Source: CAYVWB01 sp964455395 | GTDB taxonomy: Bacteria > Desulfobacterota > Desulfovibrionia > Desulfovibrionales > Desulfovibrionaceae | Direction: 5' to 3' | NCBI GenBank assembly: GCA_964455395.1 | Contig: CAYVWB010000086.1 | Location: forward strand, 1 to 16,257 | Length of the DNA stretch: 16,257 nucleotides | Shown: piece after piece, positions 7,324 through 14,250 of the stretch | Layout: each line of letters opens with the position of its first letter | Position numbering within the stretch: position 1 is the stretch's first letter | Notes under the pieces: model-generated | The model's database searches: none | The model's input: only the letters and a program-made list of their open reading frames with translations | Told to the model about the DNA's origin: nothing | Program-made: the position numbers and the translations under genes

Positions 7324-8757
7324 CTACTGCTTGTGGCTGCCGCGGAAGAGCACCCGGATGGGCGCGGTGCGGATGCCGAAACGCTTGCGCAGCTGGTTCT
7401 CCAGGTATTTCTTGTAGGAATCCTTCACCCGGTCGGGATCGTTGACGAAAAAGATGAAGGTGGGCGGCCGGACGTCAGCTTGGGTCATGTAGTAGAATTT
7501 GGCGCGCACCCGTTTCACCACCGGGGGTTGGTGCTTCTGCAAGGCCTCTTCCATGGCGCGGTTGAGCCGCCCCGTGGAGACTCGCACGCCGGCTTCCTCG
7601 TAGATGGTCTCCGCCGTGGGCAGAATTTTTTCCACGGCGCGGCCCGTGTGCGCGGATGTGTGCAGCACCGGCGCGTGGGGGCAGATGTTCAGCGCCGCTT
7701 CCAGGTCGTTCGTCACCTCGCGCTGCTTCGCTTTGGGGATGAGGTCCATCTTGTTGAGGGCGATAAGGAAGTTGAGCTTCTCCCGGTCCAGATAGCTGAT
7801 GAGCTTCTTGTCCTGCTGGGTGACGCCGGCGGCGGCGTCCACCACCATCACGGCCACGTCGGCCTTGCGCGCGCTCTTCAACGCGGCCTGCACGGAATAG
7901 CGCTCCACCTCGTCCTCTATCTTGGTGCGGCGGCGCATGCCTGCAGTGTCCACGATGGTGTAGCGGGACACCACGCCGAGGCGCTTGCCCGGCGCGTCGA
8001 AAGCGATGTCCACGCTGTCGCGGGTGGCGCCGGCGAGCTCGCTGACGATCATTCGCTCCTCACCGATGAGCGTATTCACCAGAGAAGATTTCCCGGCGTT
8101 GGGCCGCCCGATGAAGGCGAGTTTGAGCGCATGCTCGGTTTGCGCTTCGGCGCCGGGGCCGACGTTTTTGTCCTTGTCGTCGTCTTCGGGGAGCGTCTCC
8201 ACGATGAGCTCCACCAGCTCGCCAAGATGCACGCCATGCGCTGCGGAGACGGCGAGCATCCGCTCCAGACCCAGGGCGTAGAAGTCCGCCAGGGCTTCGG
8301 CTTCGCGCTCCAGCCCGTCCACCTTGTTCACGGCGAGGATGATGGGCTTGGCGGCGTTGCGCAAGGAGCTCAGGATGCGGCTGTCCAGCGGGGTGAGACC
8401 CTCGCGGCCATCCGCCACGAAGACGAGGACGGCGGCTTCGGCCACGGCGAGCCGGACCTGCTGGTAGACCTCTTCCTCGAAACCGTGCAGCCCCGCGGTG
8501 AGCCCCAGAGCGGGCACGGGCGTGCCGCCTTCCTCCCAGCGCATGGTGCGGCCTGCGTCGTCCAGACCGAATCCGCCGGTGTCCACCAGAGCGAATGGTG
8601 GCGAGCCCTTGGCGTGTACCTCGCCATAGATGCGGTCACGGGTGACGCCCGGCCGGTCATGCATGATGGCGCGATTGGAACGGGTGAGTCGGTTGAAAAT
8701 CGTGGACTTGCCCACATTGGGACGACCCACCAGGGCCACGAGGGGGAGCTTTTCCAT
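7324..8757 (-). CDS. der: Ribosome assembly GTPase Der (EngA)
   Basis: Der has two tandem GTPase domains and a C-terminal KH-like domain and is needed for 50S ribosomal subunit maturation. In the 477-residue product, G domain 1 has GRPNVGKST (11-19), DTGG (59-62) and NKVD (144-147). G domain 2 has GRPNAGKSS (217-225), DTAGMRRR (270-277) and NKMD (335-338). The KH-like domain runs from about 395 to 470 and ends in RVLFRGSH. A segment of roughly 30 residues after DTGG in domain 1 (about 63-94) is longer than in the Der proteins I know. An acidic linker (EDDDKDKN, 191-198) joins the domains. The ATG at 8757 gives the canonical start and has AGGA six bases upstream. Upstream lies a 260-base gap with a 16-bp palindrome, so it is probably transcribed separately from hyuAB. 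Confidence 0.97.
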   Translation of the reverse strand: MEKLPLVALVGRPNVGKSTIFNRLTRSNRAIMHDRPGVTRDRIYGEVHAKGSPPFALVDTGGFGLDDAGRTMRWEEGGTPVPALGLTAGLHGFEEEVYQQVRLAVAEAAVLVFVADGREGLTPLDSRILSSLRNAAKPIILAVNKVDGLEREAEALADFYALGLERMLAVSAAHGVHLGELVELIVETLPEDDDKDKNVGPGAEAQTEHALKLAFIGRPNAGKSSLVNTLIGEERMIVSELAGATRDSVDIAFDAPGKRLGVVSRYTIVDTAGMRRRTKIEDEVERYSVQAALKSARKADVAVMVVDAAAGVTQQDKKLISYLDREKLNFLIALNKMDLIPKAKQREVTNDLEAALNICPHAPVLHTSAHTGRAVEKILPTAETIYEEAGVRVSTGRLNRAMEEALQKHQPPVVKRVRAKFYYMTQADVRPPTFIFFVNDPDRVKDSYKKYLENQLRKRFGIRTAPIRVLFRGSHKQ

Positions 8758-8887
8758 ACGGTATCCTACCCCCCGCGGCGGCGCGCTGGCAAGCCTGGAG
8801 GGTCGCAGTAAGGTTTTCGGCAATGTGTCGGGAGCCTCCGTGTCCATGGCGCGCCCCCGAGACATGAGCCATTCACGCCGGGGCGTA

Positions 8888-8903
8888 TTCCTGTCAACAG
8901 GAA
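8888..8903. promoter_or_regulatory. 16-bp palindrome upstream of der
   Basis: TTCCTGT (8888-8894) and ACAGGAA (8897-8903) are perfect 7-bp inverted arms separated by only 2 bases, too tight for an RNA hairpin and more like a dimeric protein-binding site. On the minus strand it contains a consensus TTGACA (8897-8892) facing der, about 135 bases before its ATG. No good -10 hexamer stands at the normal distance. The motif's regulator is unknown. Confidence 0.5.
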
Positions 8904-8951
8904 GGGAGGCCGCCCCACTGGCCCGCTCAGTCCTCTGGGATTGAACACGGC

Positions 8952-8973
8952 GCATTCCTGCGCCGGCGAATGC
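8952..8973. repeat. Inverted repeat downstream of hyuB
   Basis: GCATTC (8952-8957) and GAATGC (8968-8973) form a 6-bp stem around a GC-rich 10-nt loop, about 45 bases past the hyuB stop. No T-run follows on either strand. It might be a weak terminator or mRNA 3' stabilising hairpin for hyuAB. The rest of the 260-base gap shows no gene. Confidence 0.35.
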
Positions 8974-9017
8974 CGCTTCAGCAGGGATTTCACCCGGAGG
9001 TTCTTGTCAAGCGCGCC

Positions 9018-10658
9018 CTAGTCTTCCGCAGCGCCCCAGCCGCCGCCGCCCGGCGTCTCGATGCGGAGACGATCCCCCGGAAAGAGCCGTACATGGAACT
9101 TGCCGGGCTGCTCCTCCATGACGAGTGCTTCCCCCTGGCGGCGCAGCACCGCGTTGCGGCCCGGCGCGCCGGGTTCGCCGCCGGCCAGGCCGTAAGGTCC
9201 GCGCCTCCGGCGTTCGCTCAATACGGTAACTTCTACATCCTCCGCCGCCTCGGTGAGGGCGATCTCGCGGATCATGCCGTCCCCGCCGCGACGTCGGCCG
9301 GCGCCCCCTGAGCCGCGGCGGATGGCGTACTCCGTGACGCGGAAGGGATAGGCGTACTCCAGGGCCTCCACCGGCGTGTTCAAGGTATTGGTCATGTGGG
9401 AATGCACAGCGGATTCGCCGTCCTGCGCGGCGGTGGCGCCCATACCGCCGGCCAGGGTCTCGTAATAGGCGAAGGGCTGCTGCTTCACGCGGTCCCGGCC
9501 GCCCATGGCGCAGTTGTTCATGGTGCCTTGGCTTGCGGCGGGGAAAGATTCCGGCAACGCCTGCGCCAAGGCGCCCAGGAGCACGTCCGTGATGCGTTGG
9601 GACGTCTCCACGTTGCCGCCGGCCACCGCCGCCGGGAAGACGGCGTCCACGATGGTCCCCTGGCGGGTGACCACCTCGAGGGGTCGCAGACAGCCCGCGT
9701 TGGTGGGTATGCGCTGCGGAATGAGGCTGCGGAAAACGTAGAGCACGCAGGAGAGGGTGATGGCGCGCACGGCGTTGACGCTGCCGGGAACCTGCGCGCC
9801 GGAGTCGGTGAAGTCCAGCCGCGCGGCGTCGCCTTGGATCGTCGCCTCACAGACGATGGGGATGGCCCCGTCCTCGCCCGTCGTCCCCTCCACGGAAGGG
9901 GTGACGCCGTCGTCGTCCATGACGTCCTCGAAGCGATAGACGCCGTCCGGGAGCTGCCGGATGGCCGCGCGGGTCATGGCTTCAGCGTAGTCCTGCAGGG
10001 CGGCGGCGTAGGCGCGCGCGGTCTCCAGGCCGTATTTGGTCAACAGTTCAGCCATGCGGGCGGCGCCGGTGCGGTTGGCCATGATCTGGGCGGCGAAATC
10101 TCCTTCGCGTTCCTGAGGCGTGCGCACGTTATTGAGCAGGAAAGTGACGAGCTCCTCGTTGATGACGCCCCCCTGGATGATGCGCAATGGCGGGATGATG
10201 ACGCCTTCCTGAAAAATGGATGTGGAAAGCGGCATGGAGCCGGCGGCCATGCCCCCCACATCCGCGTGGTGCGCGCGGTTGGCCACATAGAAATCCGGCC
10301 GCGACGATTCCGGTGTGGCGTAGATCGGCGCGACCATGGTGATGTCCGGCAGATGCGTGCCGCCGCGGAAGGGATCGTTGAGCATCACCATGTCCCCCGG
10401 CTGCATGGGGCCTTGCCCGCGCTCCTCCAGCGCAGCCACGGCGGCCTGCACCGACAGCGGCATGGAGCCCAGGTGCACCGGAATATGCGCGGCTTGGTTC
10501 ACCATGGCGCCCTCCGCATCGAAGAGCGCGCACGAGAAGTCCCGCCGCTCCTTGATATTGGGAGAAAACCCCGTGCGCATGAGCGTGACGCCCATCTCCT
10601 CACAGAGGGAGGCGAAACGATTCTTGAAGACTTCCAGGAGGATGGGATTGATTTCCAT
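9018..10658 (-). CDS. hyuB: Hydantoinase B / oxoprolinase family subunit
   Basis: HyuB partners HyuA in ATP-dependent N-methylhydantoinase, 5-oxoprolinase-like and acetone/acetophenone carboxylase-like enzymes. The 546-residue product covers the full HyuB domain: PILLEVFKNRFASLCEEMG (5-23), MRTGFSPNIKERRDFSCALFD (27-47), AHIPVHLGSMPLSV (57-70), NDPFRGGTHLPD (94-105) and NRAHHADVGG (127-136), ending in the usual glycine-rich PGGGGWG. The substrate cannot be read from sequence. The ATG at 10658 starts at MEINP, the normal family N-terminus, with GAGGAGG 11 bases upstream, rather far. It follows hyuA by 137 bases in the same direction and the two are surely one functional unit. No hydantoin racemase or carbamoylase gene accompanies them here. 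Confidence 0.94.
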   Translation of the reverse strand: MEINPILLEVFKNRFASLCEEMGVTLMRTGFSPNIKERRDFSCALFDAEGAMVNQAAHIPVHLGSMPLSVQAAVAALEERGQGPMQPGDMVMLNDPFRGGTHLPDITMVAPIYATPESSRPDFYVANRAHHADVGGMAAGSMPLSTSIFQEGVIIPPLRIIQGGVINEELVTFLLNNVRTPQEREGDFAAQIMANRTGAARMAELLTKYGLETARAYAAALQDYAEAMTRAAIRQLPDGVYRFEDVMDDDGVTPSVEGTTGEDGAIPIVCEATIQGDAARLDFTDSGAQVPGSVNAVRAITLSCVLYVFRSLIPQRIPTNAGCLRPLEVVTRQGTIVDAVFPAAVAGGNVETSQRITDVLLGALAQALPESFPAASQGTMNNCAMGGRDRVKQQPFAYYETLAGGMGATAAQDGESAVHSHMTNTLNTPVEALEYAYPFRVTEYAIRRGSGGAGRRRGGDGMIREIALTEAAEDVEVTVLSERRRRGPYGLAGGEPGAPGRNAVLRRQGEALVMEEQPGKFHVRLFPGDRLRIETPGGGGWGAAED

Positions 10659-10721
10659 GACGTGCCGCGCCTCCTCGCGCGATGTGATCCTGCAGGAGCC
10701 GGTCGGCGTGGGCTGGCGCGG

Positions 10722-10744
10722 CATCTGGCGCAGGACTCCAGATG
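10722..10744 (-). repeat. Intercistronic hairpin between hyuA and hyuB
   Basis: CATCTGG (10722-10728) and CCAGATG (10738-10744) form a perfect 7-bp stem with a 9-nt loop in the 137-base spacer between hyuA and hyuB. No T-run is present. It could set differential mRNA stability or be a processing site; chance is possible. Confidence 0.4.
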
Positions 10745-10795
10745 GAAATGCAAACGCGCCCCACGAAGAGGCCGCGCCTGGCGCGCCGCTGCAGA

Positions 10796-12862
10796 CTACG
10801 CCGACTCGCCGCCCACGGCGATGACGAGGTTGCCGTAGCCGTCCACCCGCGCCTCGGCGCCCGGGGGAATGAACACGGTGGATGTGTACTCCACGAGCAC
10901 AGCCGGTCCAGCCGCCTTGTTGCCGGGTCGCAAGGCTTCCCGCTGGAGGAGCTGCGCCGTGAGCGCCGCCCCTTCGTAGTGGATGGCGCGCTCGCCCAGC
11001 CGAGACTCGGCCGGAGGGCTCTCTCCCTCCAGGGGCTCGGCGTGCAAGGTGGGTTTCTCCGGGGCTCCGCTGGCGCGCAGCCTCACGTTCACCACCTGCA
11101 CGGGGCGCGCCGGGTTGCGGTATCCGTAGGCTTTTTCATGGACATGGTGGAACGCCTCCAACGCAGCCGCCAGGGCCTCGTCCGGACTGGTGGATTCCCC
11201 CTCCCCGGAAACCGGCGCATATGGCGTCACCAGCTCGTAGGACTGGCCTTCGTAGCGCATGTCCAACGCATGCTCCAGGGTGATGCGCGCCTCCTCCACC
11301 CCTTCTGCTCGCAGATCTGCAACGGCCCGTTCCGCCAGAGGCGCGAAAGCCTCGGCCACGGCGGCGGCTTCGGCGGCTCCCTGCTGCGAATCTGCCTGGA
11401 GAGACGGCGTCACCATCACCGTCTGGGAGTAGTCCTTGACGATATCCGCCATGACCATGCCCATGGCCGAGAGGATGCCGGGATTCTTGGGGATGAGCAC
11501 GGTCTCCATGTTGAGCAGCCGCGCCAGCGCCACGGCGTGCAGTCCCCCCGCTCCGCCAAAGCTGAAGAGCGCGAATTCCCTCGGGTCGTGGCCACGCTCC
11601 ACACTGATGACACGGATGGCGCGCTCCATGTTGGCGTTTGCCACGGCGATGACGCCTTCGGCGGCTTGCTCCGGCGTGAGGCCCAGCTGGGCGGCCAAGG
11701 CCTCGAAAGCCGGCGGCAGCGCCGCCATGTCCAGCTTCATGTCGCCCCCCAGAAAGTGCTCCGGCGCCAGTCGACCCAGGAAAAGATTGGCGTCCGTCAC
11801 GGTGATGGACTCGCCCTTGCCATAGCAGATGGGTCCGGGATCTGCGCCGGCGGACTCCGGCCCCACCGTCAGTGAGCCGCCCGCATCCACCCCCGCAATG
11901 GAGCCGCCCCCCGCGCCCACGGTGTGGATGTCGATCATGGGCGTCTTGACCGGATAGCCGGCGATGGCGGCTTCCATGGTCATGGTGAGCGCGCCGTCAA
12001 GAAGCGAAACATCCGTGGAGGTGCCCCCCATGTCGAAGGTGATGCAACGGGGGAAACCGGCCTGCGTCCCCACAGCCAGCGCGCCCACGCACCCGCCAGC
12101 TGGTCCGGAGAGGATGGTGCGCACGGATTCTTTCCTGGCCGTGCCCGCCGCGATGGCCCCGCCGTTGGACTGCATGATGCGCAAGGCGTCGCCCCGGCGC
12201 AGACGGTCCTCCAGAAACGTGAGATAGCGCATCATCCTGGGGGAGACGTAGGCGTTCACCAGGGTCGTGGACATGCGTTCGAACTCTCTGAACTCACTGA
12301 CGATTTCGTGCGAGAGCGAGACTGGAAGCCCCAGCGCCGCCAAAGCCTCGCCCAGACGCCGCTCGTGGGCCGGATTCGCGAAACTGAACAGCAGACACAC
12401 CGCCACGGACTCGGCGCGAGCGCCCTCGGGGCTCGTCTTGATGGCCGCCGCCACGGCCTTGGCGTCGGCGTCCGTCAGGGGTTCGAGCTCCACGCCGTCG
12501 CGGTCCATGCGTCCTGGCGCGGGAAAACGCATGGTCTCTGGCGCGATGGACGGCTCGTGACGATAAGCGAGGTCGTAGAGCCGGCTGCGGTGCTGCCGTC
12601 CAATGGCGATGATGTCGGTAAAGCCTTGGTTCGTCACCAGAACCGTTGGCGCGCCCTTGCGCTCCAGGATGGCGTTGGTCGCCACGGTGGAGCCGTGGAC
12701 AATGGTGCGGTGGGCTTCATCCGCCACGACGCGCAGTCCGGCCAGTACGGCTTCAGCGGGATTCTGCGGGGTGGAAAGCAGCTTGTGGGCGCGCCACTCG
12801 TCGCCGTCCTTGTAAATGATATCCGTGAACGTGCCGCCGGTATCGACGCCAATAATGCGCAT
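10796..12862 (-). CDS. hyuA: Hydantoinase A / oxoprolinase family subunit
   Basis: ATP-binding subunit of the hydantoinase/5-oxoprolinase/acetone carboxylase family, with an actin-like (ASKHA) nucleotide fold. The 688-residue product is full length: VDTGGTFTD (6-14), IVHGSTVATNAILERKG (54-70), LSGPAGG (251-257), FDMGGTSTDVSL (276-287), and later GAGGGSIA, ERGHDPREFALFSFGGAGGLHA and NPGILSAMGM, all family hallmarks. The substrate is not decidable; members act on hydantoins, 5-oxoproline or ketones. The ATG at 12862 gives MRIIGVDTGG with GAGGAG six bases upstream. It is the first gene of hyuAB and faces the MarR-GNAT gene across 153 bases, suggesting that regulator controls it. Confidence 0.94.
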   Translation of the reverse strand: MRIIGVDTGGTFTDIIYKDGDEWRAHKLLSTPQNPAEAVLAGLRVVADEAHRTIVHGSTVATNAILERKGAPTVLVTNQGFTDIIAIGRQHRSRLYDLAYRHEPSIAPETMRFPAPGRMDRDGVELEPLTDADAKAVAAAIKTSPEGARAESVAVCLLFSFANPAHERRLGEALAALGLPVSLSHEIVSEFREFERMSTTLVNAYVSPRMMRYLTFLEDRLRRGDALRIMQSNGGAIAAGTARKESVRTILSGPAGGCVGALAVGTQAGFPRCITFDMGGTSTDVSLLDGALTMTMEAAIAGYPVKTPMIDIHTVGAGGGSIAGVDAGGSLTVGPESAGADPGPICYGKGESITVTDANLFLGRLAPEHFLGGDMKLDMAALPPAFEALAAQLGLTPEQAAEGVIAVANANMERAIRVISVERGHDPREFALFSFGGAGGLHAVALARLLNMETVLIPKNPGILSAMGMVMADIVKDYSQTVMVTPSLQADSQQGAAEAAAVAEAFAPLAERAVADLRAEGVEEARITLEHALDMRYEGQSYELVTPYAPVSGEGESTSPDEALAAALEAFHHVHEKAYGYRNPARPVQVVNVRLRASGAPEKPTLHAEPLEGESPPAESRLGERAIHYEGAALTAQLLQREALRPGNKAAGPAVLVEYTSTVFIPPGAEARVDGYGNLVIAVGGESA

Positions 12863-12958
12863 GAAAAGCTCCTCGTATGGGAAACGACGCGATCAAACGC
12901 GGAGAATGGCGGAATTGTCGTCCAAGGGCAAGCCGTCAGATTCACAGCAGTGCATTGC

Positions 12959-13002
12959 TTGACAAAGTCAATATATCTGCCTACCGAGTTGACACCCTCA
13001 AC
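12959..13002. promoter_or_regulatory. Paired operator-like palindromes between hyuA and marR-GNAT
   Basis: Two perfect inverted repeats lie side by side: TTGAC-AAA-GTCAA (12959-12971, centre 12965) and GTTGA-CACCC-TCAAC (12988-13002, centre 12995). Their centres are exactly 30 bp apart, near three helical turns, and TTGACA itself recurs at 12959 and 12989. Short paired palindromes in a divergent intergenic region are typical MarR operators. The second ends 13 bases before the marR-GNAT ATG, so a bound dimer would cover its promoter or ribosome-binding site. No convincing -10 stands 16-18 bases after either TTGACA. Confidence 0.65.
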
Positions 13003-13015
13003 ACAAGGAGCCGCC

Positions 13016-13996
13016 ATGGCTACCCTGCCCCATGACCAGGACACAGCCGCCCTCCGCGCTTTCATCCGGTTTTCCACTCAGCGCTTCAATCTTTTCAACC
13101 GCCGGCTCCACGATGGCCCCCTGGGGCTGACCGAAGCGCGCGTGTTGTATGAAATAGGGGAAGAGCCCGGCGTGACGGCTGTGCGACTCGCCCACCGCCT
13201 TGCCATGGACCACGGCCAGCTCAGCCGGACTCTCAAGCGACTGCAGAAGCACGGCTACGTGGACCGCGACGAGACCCCGGCCGGTCGTACGCCTCGGCCT
13301 CTGCGGCTCACCGACGAAGGGCTCGCCTTGCTGGTCGAACTGGCGGGCAGGGCCGACGCGCAGGCCGCCGCACTGCTGGCGCACCTGGACGAAACCCGAC
13401 GCGCGCGTCTGCGTGTGGCGCTGGGGGAGGTGCAGGCCTTGTTGACCGATCACCCGCATGCAGCGGACAGGGTGCGCCTGCGTCCAGCCCGTGCCGGCGA
13501 CCTGGGCTGGGTCATCATGCGGCATGCGCAGCTGTACGCCAGCGAGCAGGGCTACACAGCGGAATTCGAGCGCTATGTGCTTGAAGGCGTAGCCGAATTC
13601 TCTCGCATGGGCGACTCGGACGCGCAACTGTGGATCGCCGAACGCGCCGGCGCGCCCCTTGGTTGCGTGGCCGTGGTGGCGCGCGGTGAAGCAACGAGCC
13701 AGTTGCGATGGCTGCTTGTGGAGCCTGTAGCGCGGGGCCTTGGCGTTGGGCGCATGCTGGTGCGCCACGCCATGGCGTTCGCCCGGAAGCGAGGCGACGC
13801 CGCCCTCCTCCTCTGGACAGTGAACGAGCTGACCCCTGCACGGCGGTTGTACGCGGCGCTCGGCTTCGAGCTGGTGGAGTCGCGCCCCGGGGTGATGGGA
13901 GGCCTCCCCACCACCGAGGAATGCTGGCGCGTGGCGCTGCCGCGTCTTCCCGAGTCCTCCCCGAATGAACTTGACGCCAGGGATGACGCGTCGTAG
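13016..13996 (+). CDS. MarR-family regulator fused to GNAT acetyltransferase
   Basis: The 326-residue protein joins two domains. Residues 10-145 are a MarR winged helix: LGLTEARVLYEIGEEPGVTAVRLAHRL leads into the recognition helix MDHGQLSRTLKRLQKHGYVDR (64-84), and the wing follows with RTPRPLRLTDEG. Residues about 153-312 are a GNAT N-acetyltransferase with the acetyl-CoA loop RGLGVG (240-245) and the LYAALGFEL block (278-286). Such MarR-GNAT fusions are a known architecture in bacteria; the acetyl acceptor is unknown. The ATG at 13016 has AAGGAG five bases upstream, and the N-terminus begins right at the MarR helix. It is divergent from hyuA with paired palindromes between, which suggests autoregulation and control of hyuAB by a pathway ligand. 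Confidence 0.92.
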   Translation: MATLPHDQDTAALRAFIRFSTQRFNLFNRRLHDGPLGLTEARVLYEIGEEPGVTAVRLAHRLAMDHGQLSRTLKRLQKHGYVDRDETPAGRTPRPLRLTDEGLALLVELAGRADAQAAALLAHLDETRRARLRVALGEVQALLTDHPHAADRVRLRPARAGDLGWVIMRHAQLYASEQGYTAEFERYVLEGVAEFSRMGDSDAQLWIAERAGAPLGCVAVVARGEATSQLRWLLVEPVARGLGVGRMLVRHAMAFARKRGDAALLLWTVNELTPARRLYAALGFELVESRPGVMGGLPTTEECWRVALPRLPESSPNELDARDDAS

Positions 13997-14077
13997 TGGT
14001 GCCTGAACGCATCGCCATGGGCGCGTCCGCCTACGGGTCGCCTCCTGGCATTGTACACCCAATCACCGCGCCATGGA

Positions 14078-14127
14078 AGAAAAAACGTCAAAAATGGCGT
14101 CTTTTTCTAGATTTTCACTAGACAAAG
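14078..14127. repeat. AT-rich inverted repeats upstream of M23 peptidase gene
   Basis: Two overlapping structures stand in a strikingly AT-rich patch. AGAAAAAACG (14078-14087) pairs with CGT-C-TTTTTCT (14098-14108) with one bulged C. CTTTTTCTAG (14101-14110) and CTAGACAAAG (14118-14127) are 10-bp arms with one mismatch around 7 bases, with TCTAG/CTAGA at the core. The first could be a weak terminator for the MarR-GNAT gene, whose stop is 82 bases upstream; the second looks like a regulator-binding site. The rest of the 254-base gap holds no gene. Confidence 0.45.
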
Positions 14128-14129
14128 CC

Positions 14130-14158
14130 TGGACTTTGACGCCGTCGTGGCGTATTTT
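14130..14158 (+). promoter_or_regulatory. Possible promoter of M23 peptidase gene
   Basis: TGGACT (14130-14135) and TATTTT (14153-14158) are separated by 17 bases, about 92 bases before the ATG, directly after the AT-rich inverted repeat. Each hexamer matches four of six consensus positions. The spacing and local AT content support it moderately. Confidence 0.35.
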
Positions 14159-14250
14159 ACAGTGGCGCAGCGAAGAGCAGTACGCCTGCGCCGCGCCTTC
14201 CTTTCGTCCGCACGCACTGCATTACAGCGAACCTTTGGAGGTAGCCGCCC

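Noticed and set aside
7213..8811. Plus-strand open frame of 532 codons over der
   Set aside because: Shadow of Der; His/Val/Gly-rich translation with no domain.
8888..8903. LexA (SOS) box
   Set aside because: The CTGT and ACAG half-sites are present but separated by 2 bases instead of the 8 of the classic CTGT-N8-ACAG site.
9396..10838. Plus-strand open frame over hyuB
   Set aside because: Shadow of HyuB; the translated product lacks any motif and the minus strand has full HyuB homology.
12998..14062. Minus-strand open frame over marR-GNAT
   Set aside because: Shadow of the fusion gene; it also spans the intergenic region and has no domain.
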